Positions 44,974-53,880 of a DNA stretch of 64,000 nt are shown in pieces (position 1 is the first letter of the stretch; each line of letters opens with the position of its first letter). The stretch covers positions 62,001-126,000 of the forward strand of contig NZ_JBHUIY010000002.1 in NCBI RefSeq assembly GCF_042683125.1, given 5' to 3'. Source of the stretch: Phaeospirillum tilakii. GTDB lineage: Bacteria > Pseudomonadota > Alphaproteobacteria > Rhodospirillales > Magnetospirillaceae. The translations under genes were made by a program, and so were the position numbers. The notes beneath the pieces were generated by a model that was given only the letters and a program-made list of their open reading frames with translations, did no database searches and was not told the origin of the DNA.

Positions 44974-46058
44974 TCCCGCCCGAACTGATCGGCCCGCGTC
45001 CGGCCGGCCTGGGCGGGGTGATCCTGGCCGGCGGCGGCGCCCGCCGCTTCGGCGGCGGCGACAAGGGGCGGCGGATGGTGGCCGGGCGCAGCATCCTCGA
45101 CCGCCAGATGGCCGTGCTGGCGCCCCAGGTGGCGGAACTGGCCCTCAACGCCAACGGCCCGGCCGAGCGTTTCGCCGACACCGGCCTCGTCGTGCTGCCC
45201 GACCCGCCCGGGACCGCCGGGCCGCTGGCCGGATTGCTGGCCGGGCTCGATTGGGCGGCGGGGCGGGGGCTGACCCGGCTGCTGACCGTGCCGTGCGACC
45301 TGCCGTTTCCGCCGCGCGATCTGGCGCTGCGGCTGGCGGCCGGGGCCGGCGGCGGGGCGGCGGTGGCCGCCTCGGCCGGGCGGATCCATCCGGTGATCGG
45401 GCTGTGGCCGGTCGGGCGGCGCGACGCCCTGCGCCGTTTCCTGGCCGAGAGCGGCGAGCGCCGGGCGATGGCCTGGGTCGAGCGTTGTGGCGCGGCGGTG
45501 GTGGACTGGCCGGACGATCCCTTCCTCAACGTCAACGACCCGGCCGGCCTCGCCGCCGCCGAGGCCTGGGCCGCCGCCCCGCCGTCTTGGCCGGCGGCGA
45601 TCCTGCTTCCGGCCGGCGCCACCGCCCAGGACCTGCTGGCGGACGCGGTGGCGCTGGCCCGGGCTCGTGGCCTGCGCGTCGGCGGGCTGCTCCAGCAGGG
45701 GCGGCGCGGCGAGGCGGTGCTGGTCGCGCTCGATGACGGCGAACGGCTGCCGATCATGCAGAAGCTGGGGCGGAGCGACGCCTGCGCGGTCGATGGCGGC
45801 GCGGTGGCCGAGGCCTGCCGGGTGGTGCGCCGCGCCGTCGCGCGCGGCGACGATCTGGTGGTGGTCAACAAGTTCGGTCCGCTCGAAGCCGAACGCTCCG
45901 GCCTCGCCGACGAGATGATGGCGGCGATGGCCGGCGGGCAGCGCCTGCTGACCACCGTCACCCTCGACCGGGTGGCGGCGTGGCTGGCCTTCACCGGCGG
46001 CCTGTGTACCCTGCTGCCGGCCGATCCGGCGGTGGTGGCCGGCTGGCTGGAAGGTTGA
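44970..46058 (+). CDS. mobA: MobA - DUF2478 fusion protein
   Basis: 362 residues. Residues 1-200 are a MobA-type guanylyltransferase with GGVILAGGGARRFGGGDKG (nucleotide loop and Lys), LPDPPGTAGPLAGLLAG, TVPCDLPFPP and FLNVNDPAGL; it makes the molybdenum-guanine dinucleotide cofactor used by FdsA. Residues 208-362 are a DUF2478 domain (ILLPAGATAQDLLADAVALARARG, MQKLGRSDACAVDGGAVAEA, VVNKFGPLEAERSG), a P-loop-like family often near molybdate genes, with unproven function. Both parts are in one frame with no stop. Confidence 0.88.
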   Translation: MIPPELIGPRPAGLGGVILAGGGARRFGGGDKGRRMVAGRSILDRQMAVLAPQVAELALNANGPAERFADTGLVVLPDPPGTAGPLAGLLAGLDWAAGRGLTRLLTVPCDLPFPPRDLALRLAAGAGGGAAVAASAGRIHPVIGLWPVGRRDALRRFLAESGERRAMAWVERCGAAVVDWPDDPFLNVNDPAGLAAAEAWAAAPPSWPAAILLPAGATAQDLLADAVALARARGLRVGGLLQQGRRGEAVLVALDDGERLPIMQKLGRSDACAVDGGAVAEACRVVRRAVARGDDLVVVNKFGPLEAERSGLADEMMAAMAGGQRLLTTVTLDRVAAWLAFTGGLCTLLPADPAVVAGWLEG

Positions 46059-46062
46059 GCGC

Positions 46063-46185
46063 CTTTGGCTTTCGCCAAGCGGGCTGCCGCCCGCGCCCGC
46101 TCGGGGCGATGCCCCGAACCCCCTTTGTTTTCGAAAATGAAGGGGGTCCGGGGCATCGCCCCGGTTGGGTTTGGGCGAAAGCCCA
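46063..46185. repeat. Palindromic repeat family 1, full intergenic copy after mobA
   Basis: Outer arms TTTGGCTTTCGCCAAGCGGG and TGGGTTTGGGCGAAAGCCC, cores GGGGCGATGCCCC and GGGGCATCGCCCC, and centre CTTTGTTTTCGAAAATGAAG. It is nearly identical to the copy inside hupK and gives the unit length, 123 bp. It begins five bases after the mobA stop and may terminate the formate/Moco transcript. Confidence 0.92.
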
Positions 46186-46236
46186 ATAGCTTTCAGGCCA
46201 AGCCGTAGGGGGGCGGGGGATCGCGCTTGATATCAG

Positions 46237-46905
46237 GTGTTCACCGTGCTACCAGCAGCCCCCCTTTTCCTCCTCGGACGAAATTCCTTGAAAGCGCTGG
46301 CGCACATGGCGGCGGGACTGGCCTCGGTCTCGGTCGCGGTGGTTATAGGAAAACATACCGGTCACCCGTTCGACCCCGCCGGTCTGCCGCTCTATTACGC
46401 CGTCGGGGTGGGGGCGGCGCTGCTGCCCGATTTCGACCATTGCGGCTCGACCATCGGCAGCGGCCTCAAGACGGTGATGCTGCTGCTCAGCCTCGGCATG
46501 ATCGGGGCGATCGTGGTGATGGGGCCGGCGCTGCCGCTGGCGCGGCTGACCGTGCCGCTGGCGGTGCTGGCCTATTACGCCGCGGCGATGCTGGGCGGCC
46601 ACCGCAGCCCGTGGACCCATTCGCTGTGGCCGCTGCTGGGCGGCACGGTGGCAACGATCGTGCTGGCCTCGTGGCTGCGCACCGGCCAATTGTGGGTCGA
46701 TGGCGCGCTCGATCTCGGCATCGCCTTCGCCGCCGGCTACGGCTCGCATCTGCTGCTCGATTCCTGCACCCGCTATGGCGTGCCGCTGCTGTGGCCGTGG
46801 GTCAGCCGCAATGTCGGGCCGCGTCTGGTCACCACCGGCGGCCCGGCCGAGACGGTGGCGGTGACGCTCAGCCTCGTCGTCGCCGCCGCGCCGCTGGTGC
46901 TGTAG
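46237..46905 (+). CDS. Membrane-bound metal-dependent hydrolase, YdjM/DUF457-like
   Basis: 222 residues from a GTG at 46237; a TTG at 46288 is possible and would still keep the conserved LKALAHMAAGLA histidine. Conserved metal-site motifs are LLPDFDHCGS, GHRSPWTHSLWPL and GYGSHLLLDSCTRYGVPLLWPW. About six membrane helices are seen. Family members (such as E. coli YdjM, an SOS-regulated inner-membrane protein) have no firmly proven substrate. The start is uncertain because the upstream GGGGG site is distant. No neighbour suggests a pathway. Confidence 0.75.
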   Translation: MFTVLPAAPLFLLGRNSLKALAHMAAGLASVSVAVVIGKHTGHPFDPAGLPLYYAVGVGAALLPDFDHCGSTIGSGLKTVMLLLSLGMIGAIVVMGPALPLARLTVPLAVLAYYAAAMLGGHRSPWTHSLWPLLGGTVATIVLASWLRTGQLWVDGALDLGIAFAAGYGSHLLLDSCTRYGVPLLWPWVSRNVGPRLVTTGGPAETVAVTLSLVVAAAPLVL

Positions 46906-47013
46906 CCGTCCGGTTCCGCCCCGGGGGGGTGACAGCGGCCCGGCCCGGGGGCTAGGCTGAGGCCGCCGGCGCCGCCCGTCCGGGCCGCGCCTCTGGCCAA
47001 GGAGGGACCCGCG

Positions 47014-47859
47014 ATGACCGAAGCTTCTCCCGTCTGGCTGATCACCGGCTGCTCGGCCGGCCTGGGCCGCGAACTGGCCCGCGCGGTGCTGGCCCATGGC
47101 CACCGCGTCGTCGCCACCGCGCGCAACCCGGCCAGTCTGGCCGAATTCACCACCGATCCCGCCGCGCTGGTGGCGCGGCTCGACGTCACCCGCCCCGACG
47201 AGATCGCCCAGGCGGTGGGGCTGGCCGAGGCCCGTTTCGGCCGGATCGACGTGCTGGTCAACAATGCCGGCTACGGCTATCTCGCCGCGATCGAGGAAGG
47301 CGAGGACGAGGCGGTGCGCGACCTGTTCGAGACCAATGTCTTCGGGGTGGCCGCCGTCACCAAGGCGGTGCTGCCGGGGATGCGGGCGCGGCGGCGCGGC
47401 CACATCCTGACCCTGTCCTCGATGGCCGGGCTGGCCGGCTTTCCCGGCATCGGCTACTACAACGCCAGCAAGTTCGCGGTCGAGGGCCTGTGCGAGGCGC
47501 TGGCGCGCGAGACCGCTCCGCTCGGGATCAAGGTGACGCTGGTCGAGCCCGGTCCGTTCCGCACCGAATGGGCCGGCCGGTCGCTGCGCACCCCCCGGGT
47601 GGCGATCGCGGATTACGCCGACACCGCCGGGGCCCGCCGCGCCACCATCCAGGGCTACAGCGGCAGCCAGCCGGGCGATCCTGTCCGTGCCGCCGCCGCG
47701 ATCATCCAGGCGGTCGAGGCGGCCGAGCCGCCGCTGCATCTGCTGCTCGGCCGTCAGGCGGTCGCCACCGCCGAGGCCAAGATCCGCGATCTGTCGCGTG
47801 ATCTCGAAACGTGGCGGGCGGTGTCGCTCGGGGCCGATTTTCCCGACGACGGCGCGTGA
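47014..47859 (+). CDS. Short-chain dehydrogenase/reductase
   Basis: 281-residue classical SDR. The cofactor loop is TGCSAGLGREL (TGxxxGxG), followed by ARLDVT, NNAGYGYLA and the catalytic set Ser in LSSMAGLAG with YYNASKFAVEG (YxxxK). VEPGPFRTEWAG closes the cofactor region. The acidic/basic residues after the second strand (TARNPASL, with Arg) favour NADP(H). The substrate cannot be told. AAGGAGGG precedes the ATG. It stands alone between the YdjM-like gene and divK. Confidence 0.88.
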   Translation: MTEASPVWLITGCSAGLGRELARAVLAHGHRVVATARNPASLAEFTTDPAALVARLDVTRPDEIAQAVGLAEARFGRIDVLVNNAGYGYLAAIEEGEDEAVRDLFETNVFGVAAVTKAVLPGMRARRRGHILTLSSMAGLAGFPGIGYYNASKFAVEGLCEALARETAPLGIKVTLVEPGPFRTEWAGRSLRTPRVAIADYADTAGARRATIQGYSGSQPGDPVRAAAAIIQAVEAAEPPLHLLLGRQAVATAEAKIRDLSRDLETWRAVSLGADFPDDGA

Positions 47860-47926
47860 TGTCCTGCCCGGAAGGTTGTCGGCGGCGGCGGCGGCAAAGT
47901 GTTCGGTTGTTCCGCGCGACCGCCGT

Positions 47927-47955
47927 TTGACTCCCTTCGCCGAAAACGCGATGAT
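47927..47955 (+). promoter_or_regulatory. Candidate divK promoter
   Basis: TTGACT and GATGAT are spaced by 17 bases, 83 bp before divK. The -35 is good and the -10 is moderate. The region 47860-48037 has no other gene. Confidence 0.45.
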
Positions 47956-48037
47956 GGCCCGCACGGCCGAAAGGCCGTGCCGGCCGATCCCCTGTGGCGC
48001 GCCGGCAGGCGAAAGAAGCGTCGGGGCAGGCGGTATT

Positions 48038-48403
48038 ATGGCGAAGACAGTGCTGATCGTTGAAGACAACGACCTCAATATGAAGTTGTTCAACGATCTG
48101 CTTCAGGCCAATGGCTACCAGACGTTGCAGACCAAGGACGGGCGCGAGGCGGTCGACATCGCCCGGGCCCACCATCCCGACCTGATCCTGATGGACATCC
48201 AGCTGCCGGAGATCTCCGGGCTCGAAATCACCCGGATCCTCAAGGAAGACAGCGACCTGCGCGCCATTCCGGTGATCGCCGTCACCGCCTTCGCGATGAA
48301 GGGCGACGAGGAGAAGATCCGCGAGGGCGGCTGTGAGGGCTATATCGCCAAGCCGATCTCGGTCGCCAATTTCCTCCAGACCGTCGCCCGTTTCCTCGAC
48401 TGA
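48038..48403 (+). CDS. divK: Cell-cycle response regulator DivK
   Basis: 121-residue single-domain receiver. It has VLIVEDNDLNMKLFNDLLQ, the phosphoacceptor Asp53 in LILMDIQLPEISGLE, the Thr of AVTAFAMKGDEEKI and the Lys of YIAKPIS. This pattern matches Caulobacter DivK almost position by position. DivK controls the DivJ/PleC-DivL-CckA path and thereby CtrA, linking division to polarity and motility. pleD, its usual neighbour, is not present here; tsaE follows. Confidence 0.94.
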   Translation: MAKTVLIVEDNDLNMKLFNDLLQANGYQTLQTKDGREAVDIARAHHPDLILMDIQLPEISGLEITRILKEDSDLRAIPVIAVTAFAMKGDEEKIREGGCEGYIAKPISVANFLQTVARFLD

Positions 48404-48452
48404 CCGGCCGCTGGCGCCGCGCCGCGCCGCCGGGGCCTGACCGGAGCGCCGG

Positions 48453-48920
48453 ATGAGCCTCCCCCTCACCGTATCCCTGCCCGACGAAGCCGCCACCTGC
48501 CGGCTCGGCCGGGCGCTGGCGGCCCGCGCCCGCCCCGGCGACGTGATCGCCCTGCGCGGCGGGCTGGGGGCCGGCAAGACCACCCTGGCCCGCGCCTTCG
48601 TCCGCGCCCTGACCGGTCCCGACGAGGAGGTGCCGAGCCCGACCTTCACCCTGGTCCAGGTCTATGACACCGCGGCCGGCCGGGTGTGGCATTTCGACCT
48701 CTACCGGCTCGACGCCCCCGACGACGCGGTCGAACTCGACATCGACGACGCCTTCGCCGACGGCATCAGCCTGATCGAATGGCCCGACCGGCTGGGCGGG
48801 CTGCTGCCGGCCGCCCGGCTCGACCTGACCCTGGCGGAGGGCGGGCCCGATGGCGCCCGCCGCGCCCTGTTGACCCCGTCGCCCGCCTGGGCCGACCGAC
48901 TCGGAGACCTGATTTCGTGA
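48453..48920 (+). CDS. tsaE: tRNA threonylcarbamoyladenosine ATPase TsaE
   Basis: 155-residue P-loop protein needed for t6A37 modification of ANN-decoding tRNAs. The Walker A is GGLGAGKTTLARA, followed by VPSPTFTLVQVYD (typical Ser/Thr-rich segment) and HFDLYRLD with IEWPDRL. The length is normal. The stop overlaps the GTG start of the kinase gene. Confidence 0.95.
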   Translation: MSLPLTVSLPDEAATCRLGRALAARARPGDVIALRGGLGAGKTTLARAFVRALTGPDEEVPSPTFTLVQVYDTAAGRVWHFDLYRLDAPDDAVELDIDDAFADGISLIEWPDRLGGLLPAARLDLTLAEGGPDGARRALLTPSPAWADRLGDLIS

Positions 48921-49909
48921 CCCCCGCCCGCGCCGCCCTGATCCGTCCCTTCCTGGCCGCCCATGGCTGGGGCGAGGCCGAGATCCGGCCCCTCGCCGCC
49001 GATGCCAGCTTCCGCCATTACCACCGGCTGAGCCGGGGGGCCGAGCGCGCGGTGCTGATGGACGCGCCGCCGCCGCGGGAGGACGTCCGCCCGTTCGTCG
49101 CCCTGGCCCGCCATCTGGTCGGGCTTGGCCTGTCGGCGCCGCGCCTGCTGGCGGTGGACGAGGCCAACGGCCTGCTGCTGCTGGAGGATCTCGGCGACGA
49201 CACCTATACCCGCTGTCTCGCCGCCGGGGCCGACGAGGCCGGGCTCTACGCCCTGGCCACCGATGTGCTGGCCGAGATCGCCACCCGCCCCGACGCGATC
49301 CCGCCCGGTCTCGCCCCCTATGATGATGAAAAGCTGCTGACCGAGGCCGGCCTGCTGACCGAATGGTATCTGCCGGCGGTGGCCGGGCGCGACCTCTCCG
49401 CCGCCGCGCGCGCGGATTACCACCGGCTGTGGCGGACCCTGTTCCCGCTGGCCCGGCTGGCGCCGGCCACCCTGGTGCTGCGCGACTTCCACGTCGATAA
49501 CCTGATGCGGCTCGACCGGCCCGGCCTCGCCGGCTGCGGCCTGCTCGATTTCCAGGATGCGGTGGCCGGCCCCGCCACCTATGACCTGATGTCGCTGCTG
49601 GAGGATGCCCGCCGCGACATCGACCCGCTGCTGGTCGAGCGGATGAAGCAGCGCTGGCTCGACCGGGTCGGGCTCGACCGGGTGGTGTTCGACGCCTCGT
49701 GGGCGGTGATGGCGGCCCAGCGCCACGCCAAGGTGATCGGCATCTTCACCCGCCTCGCCCGGCGCGACGGCAAGCCCGGCTATCTGGTCCACATTCCCCG
49801 GGTGTGGCGCCTGCTGGAACGGGCGCTGGCCCATCCCGCCCTGGTCTCGCTGGCCGGCTGGTTCGAGCGCGAGATCCCGCCCGCCACCCGTGGGGTGCCG
49901 GCGCCATGA
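48917..49909 (+). CDS. amgK: Anomeric N-acetylmuramate/N-acetylglucosamine kinase AmgK
   Basis: 330-residue APH-fold kinase starting at GTG in a GTGA overlap with tsaE. Segments ADASFRHYHRL, LLLEDLGDDTY, the catalytic LVLRDFHVDNLM and the metal-binding LLDFQDAVAGPATYDLMSLL are visible. AmgK phosphorylates MurNAc or GlcNAc at C1, the first step of the cell-wall recycling bypass seen in Pseudomonas and many alphaproteobacteria. It overlaps murU by four bases. The AmgK-MurU link supports this call over a generic aminoglycoside kinase. Confidence 0.9.
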   Translation: MTPARAALIRPFLAAHGWGEAEIRPLAADASFRHYHRLSRGAERAVLMDAPPPREDVRPFVALARHLVGLGLSAPRLLAVDEANGLLLLEDLGDDTYTRCLAAGADEAGLYALATDVLAEIATRPDAIPPGLAPYDDEKLLTEAGLLTEWYLPAVAGRDLSAAARADYHRLWRTLFPLARLAPATLVLRDFHVDNLMRLDRPGLAGCGLLDFQDAVAGPATYDLMSLLEDARRDIDPLLVERMKQRWLDRVGLDRVVFDASWAVMAAQRHAKVIGIFTRLARRDGKPGYLVHIPRVWRLLERALAHPALVSLAGWFEREIPPATRGVPAP

Positions 49910-50610
49910 GCGCCGCGCCGTCGCATGCGATGGTGCTGGCCGCCGGGCTCGGGCTTCGGATGCGGCCGATCACCCTGACCCGGCCCAAGCCGCTGGTCGA
50001 GGTGGCCGGGCGCAGCATGCTCGACCGCGCCCTCGACGCCCTCGCCGCCGCCGGGGTGGGCGAGATCGTGGTCAATTGCCACTGGCTGGGCGCGCAGATC
50101 GCCGCCCATCTCGCCGGCCGGGCCGGCATCACCCTGTCGCCCGAGGACGAATTGCTGGAAACCGGCGGCGGCGTCGCCCGCGCGCTGCCCCGGCTGGGCG
50201 ATCAGGCGTTCTACGTCGTCAATGCCGACATCCTGTGGCGCGACGGGGCGGTGCCGGCGCTGGAGCGGCTGCGCGCCGCCTGGGACGACGCGACGCTGGA
50301 CGCGCTGCTGCTGCTCCATCCGGTGGCGCGGGCGGTCGGCTATGACGGGGTGGGCGACTTCTTCCTCGGCGCCGACGGGATCCCGGTCCGGCGCGGCACG
50401 GCGGAATCGGCGCCCTATCTGTTCACCGGGGTGCAGATCCTCCATCCCCGCCTGTTCGCCGATGCGCCGGCGGGGCGGTTCTCGCTCAACCTGCTCTATG
50501 ACCGCGCCCTGGCGGCTGGGCGGCTGGGCGCGGTCGTCCATGACGGCGACTGGTTTCATGTCGGCACCCCCGAGGCCCTGCCCGAGGTCGAGGCCCGGCT
50601 GCGCGGCTGA
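49906..50610 (+). CDS. murU: MurNAc-1-phosphate uridylyltransferase MurU
   Basis: 234-residue nucleotidyltransferase. The N-terminal MVLAAGLGLRMRPITLTRPKPL is the nucleotide-binding signature with its Lys, and VNADILW is the metal-binding Asp region. LETGGGVARALP is typical of MurU/RmlA-like enzymes. With AmgK it makes UDP-MurNAc directly from recycled MurNAc, a route that avoids the fosfomycin-sensitive MurA step. A large hairpin follows the stop. Confidence 0.9.
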   Translation: MSAAPSHAMVLAAGLGLRMRPITLTRPKPLVEVAGRSMLDRALDALAAAGVGEIVVNCHWLGAQIAAHLAGRAGITLSPEDELLETGGGVARALPRLGDQAFYVVNADILWRDGAVPALERLRAAWDDATLDALLLLHPVARAVGYDGVGDFFLGADGIPVRRGTAESAPYLFTGVQILHPRLFADAPAGRFSLNLLYDRALAAGRLGAVVHDGDWFHVGTPEALPEVEARLRG

Positions 50611-50626
50611 GGCGCGTCCGCCCCAA

Positions 50627-50676
50627 ACGACAGTGCCCCACACGCGGGGGGGAGTGCGTGTGGGGCGGCCTGTCGT
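50627..50676 (+). terminator. Long hairpin after murU
   Basis: Outer arms ACGACAG and CTGTCGT and inner arms GCCCCACACGC and GCGTGTGGGGC pair perfectly, with a small asymmetric bulge (T against GGC) and a GGGGGGGAGT loop. A U-tract is lacking. The rest of the 415 bp gap to the chemoreceptor has no gene; it holds short inverted repeats such as CGGATCATC...GATGATCCG (50802-50823 and again near 50926). It probably ends the tsaE-amgK-murU transcript, or is a structured RNA. Confidence 0.6.
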
Positions 50677-51025
50677 CCGGCGGAAGGCCGTGGATCTGTC
50701 AGGGGGGCAATCCGCGGCCGGTGGGCGGGGGAAGGTGTCCCGCCACCGCCCGACAATGCGGCAAGGCCCCGTCCGATTTCATCTGTGCAGAAGGGTAGGC
50801 CGGATCATCGCAAGGGATGATCCGCGCGCGATTTCGATCCCGTCCCCCCTCCTTTGGGGGTAGCGGCGCACCGCCTTTCCGGCGGACTCCGATCTTTCAT
50901 CCTGGGCACTCCGACGGACGTGATAAGATGATCCGTGGTATCGTTTGCATCAAACGACGCTGTCGTCAGGTCATTGCCGGCGCTTACGGAGTCAGGCCGG
51001 CGCCATATCGTGACGCGAGGCGGTA

Positions 51026-53098
51026 ATGAACGTTCGTGCTCTGTCGATCCGCGCTAAGATTGTTATTCCTCTGTTGGCGGTGGCGCTGCTCAGTCTTGGC
51101 GCCCTGGCGGCGTTTATTTCATACTATCAGTTTCATGCCGACGAGCGATTTGCGCGCGATCTGATCCGGGTCGAGGCGGTCCGCGAGGCCGAAACCACCA
51201 CCCGCGCCATCGAATCGGCGCTGACCGCCACCCGGGCCAATGCCGTCTGGATCGGCAGCGCCCTGGCCGGCGGCAGCTTCGACCGCGCCGCCACCGTCCT
51301 GGCGCTGAAGGCGACGCTGGAGCGGACCCCGGCGATCACCGGGATCTATCTCGGCCTCGAGCCCGGCGCCGACGGCCAGGAGGCCCGCCACGCCGGCGGC
51401 CCCCTCGGCGACAAGGACGGGCGGGCGCTGCTGTACGTCTTCCGCTCCAATGGGCAGGTGACGGCCGAGCCGACCCCGCTGACCGGCGATCCCGCCGAAC
51501 AGGACTGGTATTACCGCCCGATCGCCGAACGACGCGAGGCGATCACCCCGCCTTATCCCTACGAGGTCGACAAGAAGACGGTGCTGATGACCACCGTGGT
51601 CGCCCCGGTGACGGTGGCCGGTGTCCCCCGGGGGGTGATCACCGCCGATCTCAGCCTGACCGACCTTCAGGCCCGGCTCGGGGCGCTGCGGCCGATGGGG
51701 ACCGGATTCGCCAGCCTGATCTCCTCGGACGGGCAGTGGGTCGGCCATCCCGATTCGGCCCGCCTCGGCAAGCCGGCGGCCGATGCCTGGGCCAAGGACC
51801 TGCTGCGCCGGGTCGCCGCCGGTCAGCCGGCCGAAACCGAGTATCTCGACCCGGTCAGCGGGGCGCGGATGGTGGCGCTGATGGTGCCGGTGCGCTTCGG
51901 CGCGGCGCCCGAAACCTGGGGCTTCGCCGTCAGCGTTCCCTACGCCACCATCGTCGCCACCGCCAGCCAGACCCGCGATACCCTGGTACTGTCGGCGGTG
52001 GCGATCATGCTGCTGATCTGCGGGGTGGGGGCCTGGGTCGGCGCCTCGCTGTCGCGGCCGATCCGGCGGATGACCGCGACGATGGAGCGGCTCGCCGCCG
52101 GTGATCTGGCGGTCGAGATCCCCGGCAGCGGCCGCCACGACGAGATCGGCCAGATGGCCGAGGCGGTCCGGGTGTTCAAGGACAATGCCCTGCGGATGCG
52201 CGGGTTGGAGGCCGACCGCGCCGAGGGCGAGGCGCGCGCCGCCGCCCAGCGGCGCGAGGCCGCGCTGGCGGTGGCTGACCATTTCGAGGCGGCGATGCTG
52301 GAGATGGTCGAGGGGGTCTCGGCCCAGGCCGCCGGCATGCAGGACATCGCCCGCGACATGCGCGCCGGGGCGCAGCGCAGCTCGACCCTCGCCTCGGGCG
52401 TCGCCGCCTCGTCGCGCCAGACTTCCGCCAACGTCCAGACGGTGGCCACCGCCACCGAGGAACTGTCGGCCTCGATCGGCGAGATCAACCGGCAGGTCAG
52501 CGAGGCGGCGCGGATCTCCGCCGCCGCCGCCGAACAGGCCCACGGCACCAACGCGATGGTCGAGGGGCTGGCCCGCTCGGCGGGCAGGATCGGCGACGTG
52601 ATCGGGCTGATCACCGATATCGCGGCCCAGACCAACCTGCTGGCCTTGAACGCCACCATCGAGGCGGCGCGGGCCGGCGATGCCGGCAAGGGCTTCGCGG
52701 TGGTGGCGGGCGAGGTCAAAAGCCTCGCCAACCAGACCGCGCGGGCCACCGACGAGATCTCCGGCCAGATCGCCACCGTGCAGGAGGAAACCCGCCGCGC
52801 GGTCGAGGCGATCGGCGGCATCCGCGCGGTGATCGACGAGGTGCGGCACATCTCCGCCAGCATCGCGGCGGCGGTCGAGCAGCAGGGCGCCGCCACCGGC
52901 GAGATCGCCCGCAATGTCCAGGAGGTGGCGCGCGGCACCCAGGAAGTATCGGCGGATATCGCCGCGATCGACCGTCAGGCCGGCGAAACCGGCACCGCCG
53001 CCGAGCAGGTGCTGACCGCCTCCAGCGCGCTGGCCCGCAATTCCGACCAACTGCGCGGCGAGGTCGGGCGGTTCCTCGATACCCTGCGGGTGGGGTAG
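51026..53098 (+). CDS. Methyl-accepting chemotaxis protein, double-Cache type
   Basis: 690 residues. The first membrane helix (IVIPLLAVALLSLGALAAFIS) precedes a large periplasmic dCache_1-like sensor (about 35-320) with the motifs DWYYRPIAER and YPYEVDKKTVLMTTVVAPV. Then follow a second helix (LVLSAVAIMLLICGVGAWVG), HAMP, and a signalling domain with the tip IAAQTNLLALNATIEAARAG. It has no C-terminal pentapeptide. dCache receptors often bind amino acids or carboxylates, but the ligand here is unknown. It belongs to another family than the receptor at 33961-35643. Confidence 0.93.
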   Translation: MNVRALSIRAKIVIPLLAVALLSLGALAAFISYYQFHADERFARDLIRVEAVREAETTTRAIESALTATRANAVWIGSALAGGSFDRAATVLALKATLERTPAITGIYLGLEPGADGQEARHAGGPLGDKDGRALLYVFRSNGQVTAEPTPLTGDPAEQDWYYRPIAERREAITPPYPYEVDKKTVLMTTVVAPVTVAGVPRGVITADLSLTDLQARLGALRPMGTGFASLISSDGQWVGHPDSARLGKPAADAWAKDLLRRVAAGQPAETEYLDPVSGARMVALMVPVRFGAAPETWGFAVSVPYATIVATASQTRDTLVLSAVAIMLLICGVGAWVGASLSRPIRRMTATMERLAAGDLAVEIPGSGRHDEIGQMAEAVRVFKDNALRMRGLEADRAEGEARAAAQRREAALAVADHFEAAMLEMVEGVSAQAAGMQDIARDMRAGAQRSSTLASGVAASSRQTSANVQTVATATEELSASIGEINRQVSEAARISAAAAEQAHGTNAMVEGLARSAGRIGDVIGLITDIAAQTNLLALNATIEAARAGDAGKGFAVVAGEVKSLANQTARATDEISGQIATVQEETRRAVEAIGGIRAVIDEVRHISASIAAAVEQQGAATGEIARNVQEVARGTQEVSADIAAIDRQAGETGTAAEQVLTASSALARNSDQLRGEVGRFLDTLRVG

Positions 53099-53104
53099 GG
53101 GGGC

Positions 53105-53166
53105 AGAAGCGGGGCTGCCGCCCCGCACCCCGCCCGGAGGCGGCGCCTCCGGGCCTCCGCTGTTTT
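53105..53166. repeat. Palindromic repeat family 1, variant half-copy
   Basis: GCGGGGCTGCCGCCCCGCACCCCG matches the outer arm of the family. The usual GGGGCGATGCCCC core is replaced by CCGGAGGCGGCGCCTCCGG, and TGTTTTTAGGGGGG takes the place of the A/T centre. It lies directly after the chemoreceptor stop and may act as its terminator. Confidence 0.55.
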
Positions 53167-53880
53167 TAGGGGGGCGGGTTATGGACGGTATGAGGTCGTC
53201 ACCTCGGGATGAAGATTCCCGTGATGCAGGCTGAATTGCGAACCGCTCTCTGCCCACCGACGGCCTTTTCTCCAATTTCCCTCGGGCAACCGTGATACCC
53301 GAGCACATAGGCGGCAGACAGGCTCAAACGTTATTTCCGTGTCAGAGGTCAGAGCCTTGGGAGACTGGCTTCCAACGGTCGCCAGATGCGGAGAGGCGGC
53401 GGGCGGTATCGGTGTCGCGGCCCATGCCGGCGCCGCGCGGGCCGACCTCTTGAAAAATACCGCCATTGCGGAATCGGCTTTCCCGCTCAAGATCTTCCCG
53501 CGCCTCGGCAGGTGTGCCGGTCTTCACAATTCGTGTGTGGCTCTCGATGAGGCTGCGAATGTTGGTCCGGCGCCCATTGTCGCCGCTTTACTCATCACTC
53601 CCATTCAAATTTCCTCTTCTTTGCCAAGCGATTAATTGATTATAATTAGAGAATTCTGGTTCTTATACAAACTGCCGTTCGCTCGAACCGTCAGATGGGC
53701 ATAGCTCTTGATTTCAAGGGGGATTTTGGCCGTTCGAGAAATTCCGCGGTTTTAGGGACGACCGACATCGCTCGGTCCATTTCTCCTGCACTGACCGCGC
53801 CGTGCCACCGACACGGTATAAAACTACGGTGGTGTCGTAAATGATCTCCCGAGAACAGAACCGTGTGGAGGAGCTTAATA
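53167..53880. other. Region without a confident gene, left part of the guaA-linked island area
   Basis: Up to about 53606 the base composition is moderately GC-rich. A minus-strand reading frame (53527-53342, GTG start, 61 codons, with TPAEAREDLERESRF and RNGGIFQEVGPRG) may be a remnant of a small gene but has no recognised family. From 53607 the sequence becomes AT-rich (AATTAATTGATTATAATTAG) and stays so into the DUF2971 gene. A short imperfect hairpin CCGTGCCACCGACACGG lies at about 53800-53816. No RNA gene was recognised. Confidence 0.4.
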
